Shown piece by piece: positions 21,224 through 32,542 of a DNA stretch of 64,000 nt (the stretch's first letter is position 1; each line of letters starts with the position of its first letter). The stretch lies in assembly GCA_010405405.1 (NCBI GenBank), contig MU004238.1:1130374-1194373 (forward strand), given 5' to 3'. The DNA comes from Microthyrium microscopicum. Taxonomy: Eukaryota; Ascomycota; Dothideomycetes; Microthyriales; Microthyriaceae. The position numbers and the translations under genes were made by a program. A model generated the notes under the pieces. That model saw only the letters and a program-made list of their open reading frames with translations, did not search any database and was not told the origin of the DNA.

Positions 21224-22344
21224 ATGGCCGGATATCATCCGTACAGAAACCTACGACTTCCTCCCAATGCGCCGTTTGAGTTGAGGCCGTCGCCTGGAAA
21301 AGGCTGGGGTGCTTTTGCTACAAGACTGATACATCGAGGAGAGGTAATCTTGAGGGAGAATCCATTGTTCGTGATACCCGGTCCAAATGTCACAGATAAA
21401 AGCCTATGGCAAGCGTTCCTAGGACTATCGCAAGACCAGCAACAGCAATTCTCATACATTCGCAACAATAGCTCCACTCTCTTCACAGATATGATACAAG
21501 CCATGTCGCAGAATCACTTTACAGTCGTTGACGACAACCCTGTAACCGCTCAATTGCATCTGCTAGGCTTTTTTGTACTTCAATCGCGATTCAACCATTC
21601 CTGTCTACCAAACTCGACAACGCCAGCCGCACCCACCTACACTGTCACGAGGTACGCAACTAGACCAATCTTTGCTGGAGACGAAATTACATTCTCCTAC
21701 ACTCCAGATCTCAAGTTTATGGTTCGACAGGAACGTCATCGGGCCTTGAGATTCGTTTGCACGTGCAGTGCTTGTCAAGTCAGTACGCCGAATCGAATTG
21801 GGATACCACATCAGACAGTCAGTGATCAGCGGCGGGTACTTATTCGAGGTCTTCAATACCTCGTCTCTGGTCAAGATCCTGTGCTCAAGCGGAGACACGG
21901 CCCAGTAGAAGATATGGCTGTGCCGCCCCTCTTTTTCGATCTGGCAAAGTAAGTATTTGGATTCGTCGAGTATTCAATTGAGAGCAATTTTCTGCTCTGC
22001 TCTTTTTTCTTGATTGAGTGGGATTGAAATACGTCTTCAAAACGGTTGACATGACTTTATACTGACACAAATCCAGAAAGCGAGAGGCCGAGAGCCTGCG
22101 AATTCCTCTATCCGCTAAATTCATAGCCGTCCTGCTCTACGCTGCTCTGTTGGAAGAGGAGGACATATTAGATGACCATATGTTGAACATTATGAGACCC
22201 AATTCGTTGAGAATAGCACATCGTTTCAGAACAAGAAGCAACATTGCTATCGTCAGGCATGTGTGGGCACAATCAACCTGGGCGATAAGATTTTGGTATG
22301 CGTTATTCTACCTTTGGAACAAAACTGACGCAGCTGATCCGTAA
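21224..22344 (+). CDS. SET-domain protein, tandem copy 2
   Basis: Two exons (21224-21948 and 22077-22344) give 330 residues. It shares the N-terminal block (HPYRNLRLPPNAPFELRPSP), GKGWGAFATRLIHRGE, SRFNHSCLPN, GDEITFSY and the post-SET cluster FVCTCSACQ with copy 1. The 128-nt intron lies where copy 1 has continuous coding sequence (before KREAESLRIPLSAKF). It ends at DAADP, while copy 1 continues for about 19 residues. A donor-like GTAAGT overlaps the stop, but splicing there gives no homologous extension. The putative role is a protein methyltransferase of unknown substrate. Divergence between the copies is marked outside the motifs, so the duplication is not recent. Confidence 0.85.
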
Positions 22345-24359
22345 GTCACGCAGTCACGCAAATAAGGCATAGAGACGATTTGTAGGCGAACTCAGGTACC
22401 TAATCGAAGGCTTGTCACGTTGACTATCGTGTCTACTATAAGTCGAGTTGGTATGTCGTTGTGTTGTAGACCTCTAGGTTAGAAGTTGACGTAGTCAAAT
22501 CACTAAAGAAAGAATTGATACATATTTGATGTAAATTGGAGAAAATAATCAATACTATAAGCAACGATAGCGTTTGACGACAAATACTTTCCATTCATGT
22601 ACTCAGGCTTCTTTTCATACTCATCTCGGTGCTAGTGAAGTTGTCAAAAAATAACGTCGATTACAGCGGTTGAACCATTTCCTTATATAGAAGCCAGTAT
22701 AAAATAGCTGCTAAGCACTATAAATTTGCATATCTAAATGGATCCTGTCTCGCGGACCAAGTTGCCAAGTGACAGAAGCTGAATCAAGGAATTGAGCTTA
22801 ATTTAGGGGATATTATTTAGATTGCTACTGTTAAATACTTGCATGCATTCCGATATAACAGCAGTCATATTTCAATACTATTGGACGTAGAGATTAAGCA
22901 AATTGACATAACACGATGAATCTGTTTATCGAGTTTATCTTGTGAGCAATGAGAGAACTTCCAGTCACTGCCTGTATGCTCCTTGTCTAATACTTTAGTA
23001 AGATCAGATTAGTGATATGTACTAAGTTGCACCCTTGCTACTATAAAGTGGTACCTGTGTACTGTAGCATTGACTTCACTTTTCCGTGGTGCAGAATTGG
23101 CGTGTTACAAAGTTTCTACTTCCTAGCCAATAGAGTCGGCAGTTAAAGCTCTTGACTGCAGAATGAGGCTCAAGTCGGAAGGTGACGGATGAATGGGTGT
23201 AGATGCCCTGTCCTATATCTCAGACATGGCTGTGTATAAGGAGGGAGGTTGGGTTGTGACTGTATAGCTGATCTGTATGGCTACAACCATGCAATTGCCA
23301 AGAACTTACTGATGAGAAACGATTATTTTGCTGACAGACAATAAAGTCTATAAGATATTGAGATGGCAAATAATGACGAAGATGATGGGATATGGTCGGA
23401 TGGCTGTCGCGTCCTGGTGCCGATCTTTGATTATTGCGTAGTATTTGCCAGGAACAGGAAGGGCTACGTCTCCGCTGAGCAAGAGATGGGTGGATTGCAA
23501 GGAGAATGTACCGGTACAACCGGGCTGTCAAAAGGGAAATGTAAATTAATTAGTGCCTCCTCCCAAGTCTTTGCCGCGATAGTTGGTTATTGTGTTCCAC
23601 AACCATTGTAGAGGAGCGAGGATGCAGCAAGAGTGCAAGACCAACCAACAAAACGCCAACACAACAAAGGAATAAAAATACATCAGAGGCCTCCTTGTCT
23701 AGCCCCGATCGAGACCTTTCAGCAATACGCCACAACGATCACGCAGTCCCTGTTGGTGGGACTTTTGCAGTGCAGAAGTGCATCTGGGCTCGGCCTGCGT
23801 CAAATCAGCCCCCTCCCTCGGACCCTGTGCTGAGAGAAAGGCTGAATGCTGCGTACAGTACTACTTACCGCTCCAGCAAACCTCCTAGAGGGCTATTTTC
23901 TACATAGTACTCTGTCTCTTCTTTACCACTGCTACTTTCGTTTCGACAACTCTTCTCTTTCGCTCTGGTCTTCGAAAACATTGGTTGATAGTGTTTGAGC
24001 TGGTTCACTCTGAAGCAAGCCGATTGGCAACGCGCCACTGACGAGACGCTGCCAGGAAACATTGTGCCGTCTTTTCTGGTATTATTCCCGCCGCGTTGCT
24101 TCTTCCAAAGTGCCCACCACCCTAATTCTAGAGTATTGAGCTGACTTGCCTTACGATAGACTCTGTATTATTATTCTTTTCGAATTGTTTCCTTTGGTCC
24201 ATTTGCCGGGATCACTCTTACCTCCCCTCAATATCGTCCAATCCCATCCCGTTTAATGTTACCTCCGCTGCTGGCTGATACTCTGTCCTACTGAACTATT
24301 GCGGATGAGGTCACCAGCAACTTCGCCCACTTCACTCCCCCCTTTCCCATCTTCGCTTG
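22345..24359. other. Intergenic, partly A/T-rich; flippase promoter and leader
   Basis: About 22400-23150 is noticeably A/T-rich with no open frame of note, and could be a decayed element or simple spacer. From about 23900 to 24359 the sequence is pyrimidine-rich (for example TCTGTCTCTTCTTT), consistent with the promoter and leader of the flippase gene. Confidence 0.45.
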
Positions 24360-27300
24360 ATGGTTGAGAACAAGTCACCAGCAGAGTTAGGGGGTGAGTT
24401 GAGAAGAAGAAGAATGAGTACTCAAAACGACGGGTCCGAGGAAGCAGCAGCCCAGTCTGCTCCTTCCCAAACCGCTTCCTCCAATAATGCCACCACGACA
24501 CATGGTCAAAATGGTCCAGGCGACACAACCACGGGAACTAATCAAGCGTCTACACACCGCCGAGTATCGTCGACATCAGCAATAGACCTACCAGGCAGTG
24601 TCCCTCCGCTCGAACCTACATCTCGTACCGTCCGATTCTCTGCCGACGTTGAACGTGAACTCCCATCAGCAGGTCTACGATCACCGACTAATCCTACAAC
24701 CTCCTCAAACCCAGCAGCACGTTCTTCTCGTGCGCAAGGTCTCTCGGTGCAAATACCGCCCACGTCGACGGATGCTGTCACCAATGCGTCGGATCAGCGT
24801 GTGCTTTCTCCTACACGGAGCGCAATGAAATCTCCATTATCTCCCAACTCGAGGAACCGAGGTTATTCGCTTCGAAGTAACCTCTTTCGACGTAATGTGG
24901 AAACTCAGGGCACAGTAATAGAATTAGAAGAAGGGATCGGGTCCTCAAATAACAGAGAACACAATCTCAGTCCTAGGAATACTTCCAAGAAGCCGTCTGA
25001 TACGCTCGTTGCTATAAGCCAAGTTAGCTCATCAGATCCAGATTCACCCCCAGGAGGCAGCAAGAAGAACCGAAAAGGACTTTCTAATGTCTCCGGAGTA
25101 CTTCCCAATTATTACACTGCATGGGCGCAAAGTAGGAATGAGCCGAACAAGATGTCGCGGATGATCAGAAGCATAAAACAAGGCATCAAGAAAACAGTAT
25201 TACGTATACATGATATGCCGCCGACGGAAGATGGAAGACATATCATTGTCGATGCTACTCGCAAGAAATCTTTGACCGACGAGCGTACCGGCAAGCCGTA
25301 TGTTGAGAATTGGATCCGCAGCACCCGATATACCGTATACACCTTTGTTCCACGACAACTAATGGCTCAATTCTCGAAACTGGCCAATTTCTACTTCCTC
25401 TGCGTTGCCGTACTTCAAATGATACCCGAGCTCAGTACTACCGGCAAATACACCACGATTGTACCGCTTCTGTTCTTCGTAAGTATCTCGATGGGCAAAG
25501 AAGCTTACGACGACTTTCGAAGATACCGTTTGGATAAAGAAGAAAATGCGCGAGAAACCAGAGTGCTCCATGCGTACATGCCCACAGAAGGATCTGAGGC
25601 GGTGCAACCGGGCGGATATGGCCTTATTCACTGGGCCTCGATCAAGTGGAGAGGCCTTAGAGTGGGCGATATAATCAAAATCAAACGGGATGAGCCAGTA
25701 CCGGCTGACGTGGTTTTACTCCATGCTGAAGGAGAAAAACATATTGCATACATTGAGACAATGGCGTTAGATGGGGAAACTAACCTGAAGAGCAAGATGA
25801 CACCAGCTGTGATTGCAAAAGCTTGTGGAACTGAACAACAACTTGCAGAATGTCGAGCTGAATTCGTTGTGGAAGATCCCAATCTCAATCTTTATGGCTT
25901 CGAAGGTCGCGTCAACTTCAACAATCAAACAGCACCGCTCACAAACAGCGAAATCATTTATCGTGGAAGCATCTTGCGCAATACCCCCGAGGCCATCGCC
26001 ATGGTCATCTACAGCGGAGAAGAATGTAAAATACGGATGAATGCTAACAAGAACCCCCGGACCAAAGCTCCAGCATTACAGTATGCGCTCAATCGCGTCG
26101 TCGCAATTGTCGTTGCTTTTGTCGTATGCTTGGCAATATTCAATTCCATTGCCTACGAAATATGGCGCCGAAAGAAGGAGCGAAAAAGCTGGTATATCAA
26201 CGCAGCCCCTGTTCCATTTTACCAAATCCTTTCTTCATTTTTCATCATGTTCAGTACAATGATCCCCTTGTCACTGTACGTCAGCATGGAAATCATCAAA
26301 TTGGCCCAGATGTTCCTGCTCAACGACATTGACATGTATGATGAGAAGAGCAATACGCCTTTCGAAGCTCGAACATCAACCATCAATGAAGAATTAGGAC
26401 AGATCACGCACATCTTTTCGGACAAAACAGGAACACTTACGGATAACGAAATGAGGTTTCGTAAAATCAGTGTCGCTGGTACTGTTTGGCTCCATGACAT
26501 TGATCTTCAAGGCCAAAGCCATTCAATGCTTATGCATAAGAAGCGAAGCAAGGGCAAAAAACCAAGGAAGTCATTCATGTCGGATCGACGAAAATCAGTG
26601 GCAAGTCTAGAGCGTGGAGAATCTGCCGATGATGGCATTACGCCAGCAACATTGCACCCACCTGAGGAGCCTAGGTGGAAATCGTCAGCTCGACCTTCCA
26701 AGTCGCAACCCGAGAGATCTACCAGAGAACTGGTACAGTATATGCAACGCCGACCAGATGCCTTGTTTACCACCAAAGCGAAACAACTATTGCTCTCAAT
26801 CGCACTCTGCCACACTTGTCTGCCGGAACGAAAAGAGGACGGCTCGTTCTCTTTCCAGGCCTCTTCGCCTGATGAGTTGGCTCTTGTGCAAGCTGCACAA
26901 GAGCTCGGGTACCTGATGATCAACCGCGAGCATGGCACAGTGACTCTGAGAATACAGCAGGGAGTCGATTATACTCTCCCACCAGTCGAGGAAGTGTATG
27001 AAGTTCTCGATGTCGTCGAGTTCTCCAGCACTCGAAAACGCATGACCGTCGTCGTCCAGTTTCCAGATGATCGGATTTGTGTTATGTGTAAGGGCGCGGA
27101 TAGCGTGATTATGAGGAGACTCAAGTTATCAGGCATTGCGCTGCAAAAGTCTACCGAGATTGAAGCTCGTGCTAATCGTAGGAAGAGCATAGAAGCTCAA
27201 GTTGCTCTGGCAAGACGGAGTACCCAGATCGATCTCGATCGAAACCCCGCAATTCGCCGTAGCCTCTCAATAGGCGGTCCAAGGCGAAGTATGTCAGGAG

Positions 27301-29171
27301 CTTCTCATCCCGGTAGACGCGCAGAAGTCGACAATTGGCTAAGAAATCGGGAAAGAGACGTCGAGCTAGTTGGGGAGGAGGAAGATGAGATTACTGCAGC
27401 TCGCTTCTCCGCCCAATTGCATCGGGCGTCACTCGCTTTTTCGGATGCACGAAGTTCCATGATTGAGGATGATGAGTTTGTCCTTGACGATGCGCTGGCG
27501 AATGACGACACCGCCGTCATTGAGCGATGTTTCCAGCATATCAATGAATTTGCTACCGAAGGATTACGAACCTTGTTGTATGGCTACAGATTTATCGATC
27601 GATCCGAATACGCAAGCTGGAAAGAGGTGTACTTGGCTGCCACGACCAGCCTAGTGGAAAGAGAAGACAAGGTCGAGAAAGCTGGAGAGATGATCGAATA
27701 CGATTTTGATCTTGCTGGTGCCACAGCTATTGAAGACAAGCTTCAAGCTGGAGTTCCGGAAGCGATTGACAAGTTGCGCAGAGCCAACATACGCATGTGG
27801 ATGCTGACTGGTGATAAACGGGAAACTGCTATCAACATTGGTCATTCTTGTCGTCTGATCAAAGACTACTCGATGGTAATCGTCCTCGATAAAGAAATCG
27901 GCGAAGTTGAGCAGCACATCGCCGCAGGACTTCTCTCGTTACAACAAGAGCATGTTGCGCACAGTGTTATCGTTGTAGATGGCATGACTTTGGCTTTCAT
28001 CACAGAAACGCCTCACGTCGAGCATGTCTTCTTTGAACTTGCTATGCTAGCAGATTCAGTCATCTGTTGCCGAGCTCAACCCAGTCAAAAAGCACAACTT
28101 GTCAAGGCGATTCGGAAGCGGGTCAAGAAATCCATCACCCTCGCCATCGGTGATGGCGCCAATGATATTGCTATGATTCAAGAAGCTCACGTCGGCATTG
28201 GTCTCACTGGTAAGGAGGGCCTTGAGGCAGCCCGTACCTCGGACTACTCCATTGCTCAATTCCGATTCTTGAACAAACTTCTTCTGGTACATGGACGCTG
28301 GAATTACATCCGCACCTGCAAGTACATTCTCGGAACTCTGTGGAAAGAACTACTCTTTTTCCTGACCCAAGCGATTTACCAACGTTACAACGGCTACACC
28401 GGAACTTCACTGTACGAATCCTGGAGTCTAGCAACCTTCAACACCCTTTTCACATCCCTTCCCGTCCTCGTGATGGGCATATTCGAAAAAGATCTCGCCG
28501 CCTCCACCCTCCTCGCCGTCCCCGAACTATACACCAAAGGCCAGCGCAACCAAGGCTTCAACCTCCTAGTCTATGCCTGGTGGATGCTCATGGCGGCCGT
28601 CGAAAGCATGATAATCTTCTTCCTAATGCTTGGTCTCTTCGGCACCATGTCCGCCACCAAGGACCCCAGCCTCTTCGCCATGGGTGACCTCACCTTTGTC
28701 GCCTGCGTAATCCTCATCAGCATGAAAATGCAGCTCGTCGAAACACACAATCGCTCCATCATAGTCTTTGCATCCGTCATTATCTCCATCGGCGCCGTCT
28801 TTCTCTGGAATATCCTGCTAGCCATCATATACCCAAAGAACAGCAAAACGTACCATGTCAGTCATTCGTGGTTCGACGGCTTTGGCAAGAATCCGCTCTG
28901 GTGGCTTACGCTTATTCTCATTGTGCTTTGTGTCGCTGTGTTTGAGTATGGCATTGCAAGTTTACGCGTCGCGTGGTTCCCGAGTGATGTACATGTTTTC
29001 CAGGAATTGGAGAAAGATCCGGAGATTAAGAAGCGCTTTGAGGAGGCGGCGGCGATGGATTTGCAGCAGGGCTGGGATCGTGGGAAGAAGAAGAGTAGTG
29101 GGGAGATTAAGAGGGAGCGGGAGGTGGCGGATTTGATATCAAGTCGCGCTGATGGTGTGGCGATGCGATGA
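24360..29171 (+). CDS. P4-type ATPase (phospholipid flippase), Dnf3-like
   Basis: A single intronless frame of 1603 residues. The first 250 residues are Ser/Thr/Asn-rich and disordered. The core has the P4 entry motif (NRYT-like STRYTVYTFVPRQLMAQFSKLANFYF), actuator DGET (about residue 471, in LDGETNLKSK), PLSL in membrane segment 4, the phosphorylation site DKTGT (Asp about 688), and GDGAND in the hinge (about 1264). About ten membrane segments are expected. STTGKYTTIVPL and DDFRRYRLDKEEN point to Dnf3 rather than Dnf1/2, Drs2 or Neo1. Two basic/Ser-rich insertions (about 720-790 and 930-1040) interrupt the P and N domains, as in long Dnf3 proteins. It moves phospholipids to the cytosolic leaflet, usually with a Cdc50-family partner not found here. 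An ATG at 24414 is an alternative start. Confidence 0.92.
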   Translation: MVENKSPAELGGELRRRRMSTQNDGSEEAAAQSAPSQTASSNNATTTHGQNGPGDTTTGTNQASTHRRVSSTSAIDLPGSVPPLEPTSRTVRFSADVERELPSAGLRSPTNPTTSSNPAARSSRAQGLSVQIPPTSTDAVTNASDQRVLSPTRSAMKSPLSPNSRNRGYSLRSNLFRRNVETQGTVIELEEGIGSSNNREHNLSPRNTSKKPSDTLVAISQVSSSDPDSPPGGSKKNRKGLSNVSGVLPNYYTAWAQSRNEPNKMSRMIRSIKQGIKKTVLRIHDMPPTEDGRHIIVDATRKKSLTDERTGKPYVENWIRSTRYTVYTFVPRQLMAQFSKLANFYFLCVAVLQMIPELSTTGKYTTIVPLLFFVSISMGKEAYDDFRRYRLDKEENARETRVLHAYMPTEGSEAVQPGGYGLIHWASIKWRGLRVGDIIKIKRDEPVPADVVLLHAEGEKHIAYIETMALDGETNLKSKMTPAVIAKACGTEQQLAECRAEFVVEDPNLNLYGFEGRVNFNNQTAPLTNSEIIYRGSILRNTPEAIAMVIYSGEECKIRMNANKNPRTKAPALQYALNRVVAIVVAFVVCLAIFNSIAYEIWRRKKERKSWYINAAPVPFYQILSSFFIMFSTMIPLSLYVSMEIIKLAQMFLLNDIDMYDEKSNTPFEARTSTINEELGQITHIFSDKTGTLTDNEMRFRKISVAGTVWLHDIDLQGQSHSMLMHKKRSKGKKPRKSFMSDRRKSVASLERGESADDGITPATLHPPEEPRWKSSARPSKSQPERSTRELVQYMQRRPDALFTTKAKQLLLSIALCHTCLPERKEDGSFSFQASSPDELALVQAAQELGYLMINREHGTVTLRIQQGVDYTLPPVEEVYEVLDVVEFSSTRKRMTVVVQFPDDRICVMCKGADSVIMRRLKLSGIALQKSTEIEARANRRKSIEAQVALARRSTQIDLDRNPAIRRSLSIGGPRRSMSGASHPGRRAEVDNWLRNRERDVELVGEEEDEITAARFSAQLHRASLAFSDARSSMIEDDEFVLDDALANDDTAVIERCFQHINEFATEGLRTLLYGYRFIDRSEYASWKEVYLAATTSLVEREDKVEKAGEMIEYDFDLAGATAIEDKLQAGVPEAIDKLRRANIRMWMLTGDKRETAINIGHSCRLIKDYSMVIVLDKEIGEVEQHIAAGLLSLQQEHVAHSVIVVDGMTLAFITETPHVEHVFFELAMLADSVICCRAQPSQKAQLVKAIRKRVKKSITLAIGDGANDIAMIQEAHVGIGLTGKEGLEAARTSDYSIAQFRFLNKLLLVHGRWNYIRTCKYILGTLWKELLFFLTQAIYQRYNGYTGTSLYESWSLATFNTLFTSLPVLVMGIFEKDLAASTLLAVPELYTKGQRNQGFNLLVYAWWMLMAAVESMIIFFLMLGLFGTMSATKDPSLFAMGDLTFVACVILISMKMQLVETHNRSIIVFASVIISIGAVFLWNILLAIIYPKNSKTYHVSHSWFDGFGKNPLWWLTLILIVLCVAVFEYGIASLRVAWFPSDVHVFQELEKDPEIKKRFEEAAAMDLQQGWDRGKKKSSGEIKREREVADLISSRADGVAMR

Positions 29172-32100
29172 TACTGAATGCATTGATACTCAAGATGAGA
29201 TGGCATGTTTGAGATTGCATTTGCATGGCGTTTTATAGTGATGTATCAATCACAAGGCGGAATGATGGGATGTGTACATAAATTATGACTGTTAGATACC
29301 AATGCGATAATGCATGTTTTACTTGAAAATTATGACTTTGTTTCGCCGTCTCTTGGGTCACACTCGAGAGTTCTTGATCTTTTGAATCAAAATCTCGTTG
29401 GAATCACATTAGCTATCTTGAGACAGTGCTATCTCGACGAAAAACTCTCTTCTAACAGTATTACTCTAAGGCAAGGTCAGGTAGTCGAATGTTCGCTAGG
29501 TAGGTAGTTTGAAGGTCGGCCAATTATTTTGTTGACCAAGTACTTTACAGGTCAGTCATGTAGTTGAATGTCGACCACATACTCATTTTACTGTGCGTTT
29601 GAAATAATACTAGCACTTGAAGTTATAGACTCCATGTATCTTTCAGTACAGCTTGTTTGATCAGGTCTTGTTTCAGGGGCTAGTACAATTTCCCAAAACG
29701 GAAGGAGTGGATCATTATCTGGGAAAGTACGAAGGAGTGGATTTTATCTGGGAAAGTACGAAGGCGTGGATTATAATCTGGGAAAGCACGAAGGCGCGAA
29801 CTGGTCTGCCAACTTCTTCTCCTACGTCAATTCAATTCCTGCTCATCCATTATCTTTTCTCTCTTCTCCCATGTTGGAAGGCGGCGAAAACACTACCGGA
29901 GGATTTTCATGCACTGAGGCGAGTGTCCAAACACCATTGGTCATTACAAGAGCGTGGGATTTTTATCTGTGTGATGCCTATCATGTCACAATACAATTGC
30001 CTTGAGCATGAGAGAAAAAGAAACATTTCTCTTGTCTCCCGCGTGGAGTTACTCCCTCTAACTAGTGACGCTGGATCCCTTGAGGATGAAGGCGGCTACA
30101 TGGCTTTGAGCCACGAAATCGACCGCTTTATCGTCCAACATGCTCCTCCAGCTGTCAGGATTCATGGCACGGTGCGGCCCATTACGCTCTCCGGGCCGCC
30201 CGGTTTCACGGCGCTTCCTTCTGGATGGATGCACGGGTGGAACTAGCAATTGCAGCAAGATTTGATCAGCAGACCTGTGAACCTACCATAAACTTACAAC
30301 TGATTGGTGGCTTGAGACTACAACAATGCTGAATCAATGATTACAATACTAAGACGCCGAAGGTTGACATTTCTGCTGGCGCAAAGGTTTGCTTGCTATT
30401 CACCGGGGTGACGGATATTACCTTGCAGCCGTGGTGAGTGCACCAATATTGAAAATTGAAACAATTGAGCCAACAGGACGGGGCAGGTCTGCAATCGAAA
30501 ACAGGTCTGGGAATGGTTTTTGGGCTTATGCAGGCATGCACATATCGAATCCTTCACCTTCCAGGAAGTTCCTCCACTCACCCTGCCTTACCAAAGCAAA
30601 TGTTCAGGACTCACCCAAATCGCGATTAGGTTGATTGAGAGGACATGCAGTCTCGCCTAATCGGATACAGCAAGCGGCCAAATGTCCGTGTGAGATCATA
30701 TGTTAATGCTTTGAGATGGCCAAGCTGTACCGTAAATTTGCTGTCAAGATCCTCTCGTAAATCCTTCCACGCTCTCGCCAATAATGTGGAGTCCATAATC
30801 CCGCAGCACACCACGCCGGGATAAGACACAGTGAGACAGGGGAATTGACTTACATGATGCGGCATAGCGGGACTCAGCCAACCACAACTAATGGCATCGA
30901 TTGGTACAGCTCATAGGCTCCTTGCAAGCACAACCGGAGCACTGAATATATTTGAGATGTTCATTGAAGCTTCGCGATCCAAAGCGGCGAAAGCAACAAC
31001 AAAAGATGCGAAAATTTGTCTCCAGCATGTTTGTCGCTTCCCGGCGGAAGGCACTACAATACTCGCCCACGCAGCTTGTAGTTGAGAATACTACTGCTAA
31101 CTTAATCAAGCGCAAGGCGTACATATCGGCTGGCAATGGCTGGCACTGGCTTCAGGCTTGCAATGTGCATCGACGTCAAACCTTCCCCATGTACGGGCGG
31201 GGAATGCTGTTCTTGCCTTCGCAGAATCAGGCAACATGAGCAGCTCGGCTTCCCATGGGTTGACGTCTCGCTCAATACGTCCTGTGACCGATACTTTGGA
31301 AGGATGAGATAGAATATTGACGAGCTCTTGAGAGTGAATTGGGCAACCGACGTGTAATCAACCTCAACGAAACCTTGTCTCCTGGACGCGCGCGGACCAC
31401 AGGCTGGTTTCAGCTGCGGGCCGATCCTCCGGAGCCACAAACGGAATCGCGCCATCGGTACCAGAAAATCCATTCCAAGACTCAGGGAGTCAAGGCAAAG
31501 CAGAGCAGTCCAACAACTCATCTAGACGAGCCAGACTACCGTAACTTTCCGCAGGAGACTGACAGGAAAAGATAGTCAATTGCCGAGCAGTAGCGTCTGT
31601 ACTCTGACTCCCTTTTCATTGCTCCTGTGCCGAGCTTGTTGGGACCTCGCCTTGCATACTGATTCGCTTGACTGTCTCAAAGACTGACTGACTGGCGCCC
31701 GCGCTCCGTTGAGCAGCAGAAGCCTGACGCCAGCTAAAACTGAGAAATGTCAACGTATGGATTTCCACTGGGTTTATCTTGTCGGTACACGCTACGGTAG
31801 ATGGGTCGCTTAAGGAGATTCAAAGACATCTCACAATTGTCTGTGATTATTCTGGTCCCAATGCTGTCAACTCTCATCCTCCGACCTAATTGCTATCAGA
31901 TGTTTTGCCTGAAGCAACAATAAAGCCCCTCAGTGAATTTTGGCTGGCCCAATTGTGCTCCGGCTTACACCGCACCATTCGCTACCTTCCGGGATGACCG
32001 TATCACTGAAGGTTAGCTGCCTCGTTATATGCAGCCGTCCAAACTAGAGTTGGTGCCAACTCCTCACACGTCGTACCAACCGCTCGTTTGGCTGCGACAA

Positions 32101-32542
32101 GGTTTAGAAGCGGAAGACGGACAGACCCGCGCAGGAGCTTTTGACCACCTGATTTCGATCCCGCTTCTAGTTCATTTGACTGGTCTGTTATTTGGCTTGT
32201 AACTACGACGAGGGCTTGCTGTTCGTTGTGATGTGGGCATGCCGACTTTCTGTTAATAGGTAATGCTAACCCACTTGTTGGTGTGCCAGATTGCCTGCTG
32301 CATTTTGCATGAATTTCTTCTCCTTTCCTCAGTCTTCCTCGCCGCTCGGAACAATATCATTGGCTTATAAACCCCTGGAAATCCACGGGATGAGATCCTG
32401 CTCTAGTCGTCCTACGCTCCGTCGACCACTTGGGGAACACTTCCGTGGCACAGCATATACCCACCATTAGCCAATACCAGAAAGCTTTGATCTCTATCAC
32501 TAAATCTCTGTTACCTAGCTTCACCATTCGAATGCTACCAAG
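29172..32542. other. Gene-poor interval
   Basis: About 3.4 kb without a gene I can support. Frames of 140-197 codons occur (29653-30246 plus, 31102-31521 minus) but lack recognisable domains, and the first is partly created by a tandem repeat. Imperfect repeats based on GTCAGGTAGT/GTCGAATGT occur at about 29480-29580. The last few hundred bases are the F-box gene promoter. Confidence 0.45.
29698..29787. repeat. Minisatellite, three 29-31 nt units
   Basis: Three head-to-tail copies of a unit of the form ACGAAGGAGTGGATT...ATCTGGGAAAGT (31, 29 and 30 nt), followed by a partial fourth copy (ACGAAGGCGCG). Differences between units are single substitutions and 1-2 nt indels, mostly in the middle A/T part. 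Confidence 0.85.

Noticed and set aside
22322-22400. Extra 3' intron in SET copy 2 at GTAAGT overlapping the stop
   Set aside because: The spliced extension shows no resemblance to the C-terminus of copy 1.
22400-23150. A/T-rich stretch as a RIP-mutated transposon
   Set aside because: No terminal repeats, target duplications or transposase remnants seen; base bias alone is not enough.
28340-28687. 115-codon frame inside the flippase gene
   Set aside because: Shadow of the P4 ATPase in another frame; Arg/His/Pro-rich as expected for an antiphase frame.
29653-30246. 197-codon plus-strand frame
   Set aside because: Its first third is translated minisatellite, and the rest has no domain or coding look.
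31102-31521. 139-codon minus-strand frame
   Set aside because: No recognisable motif, no splice context, overlapping frames on both strands of similar length.
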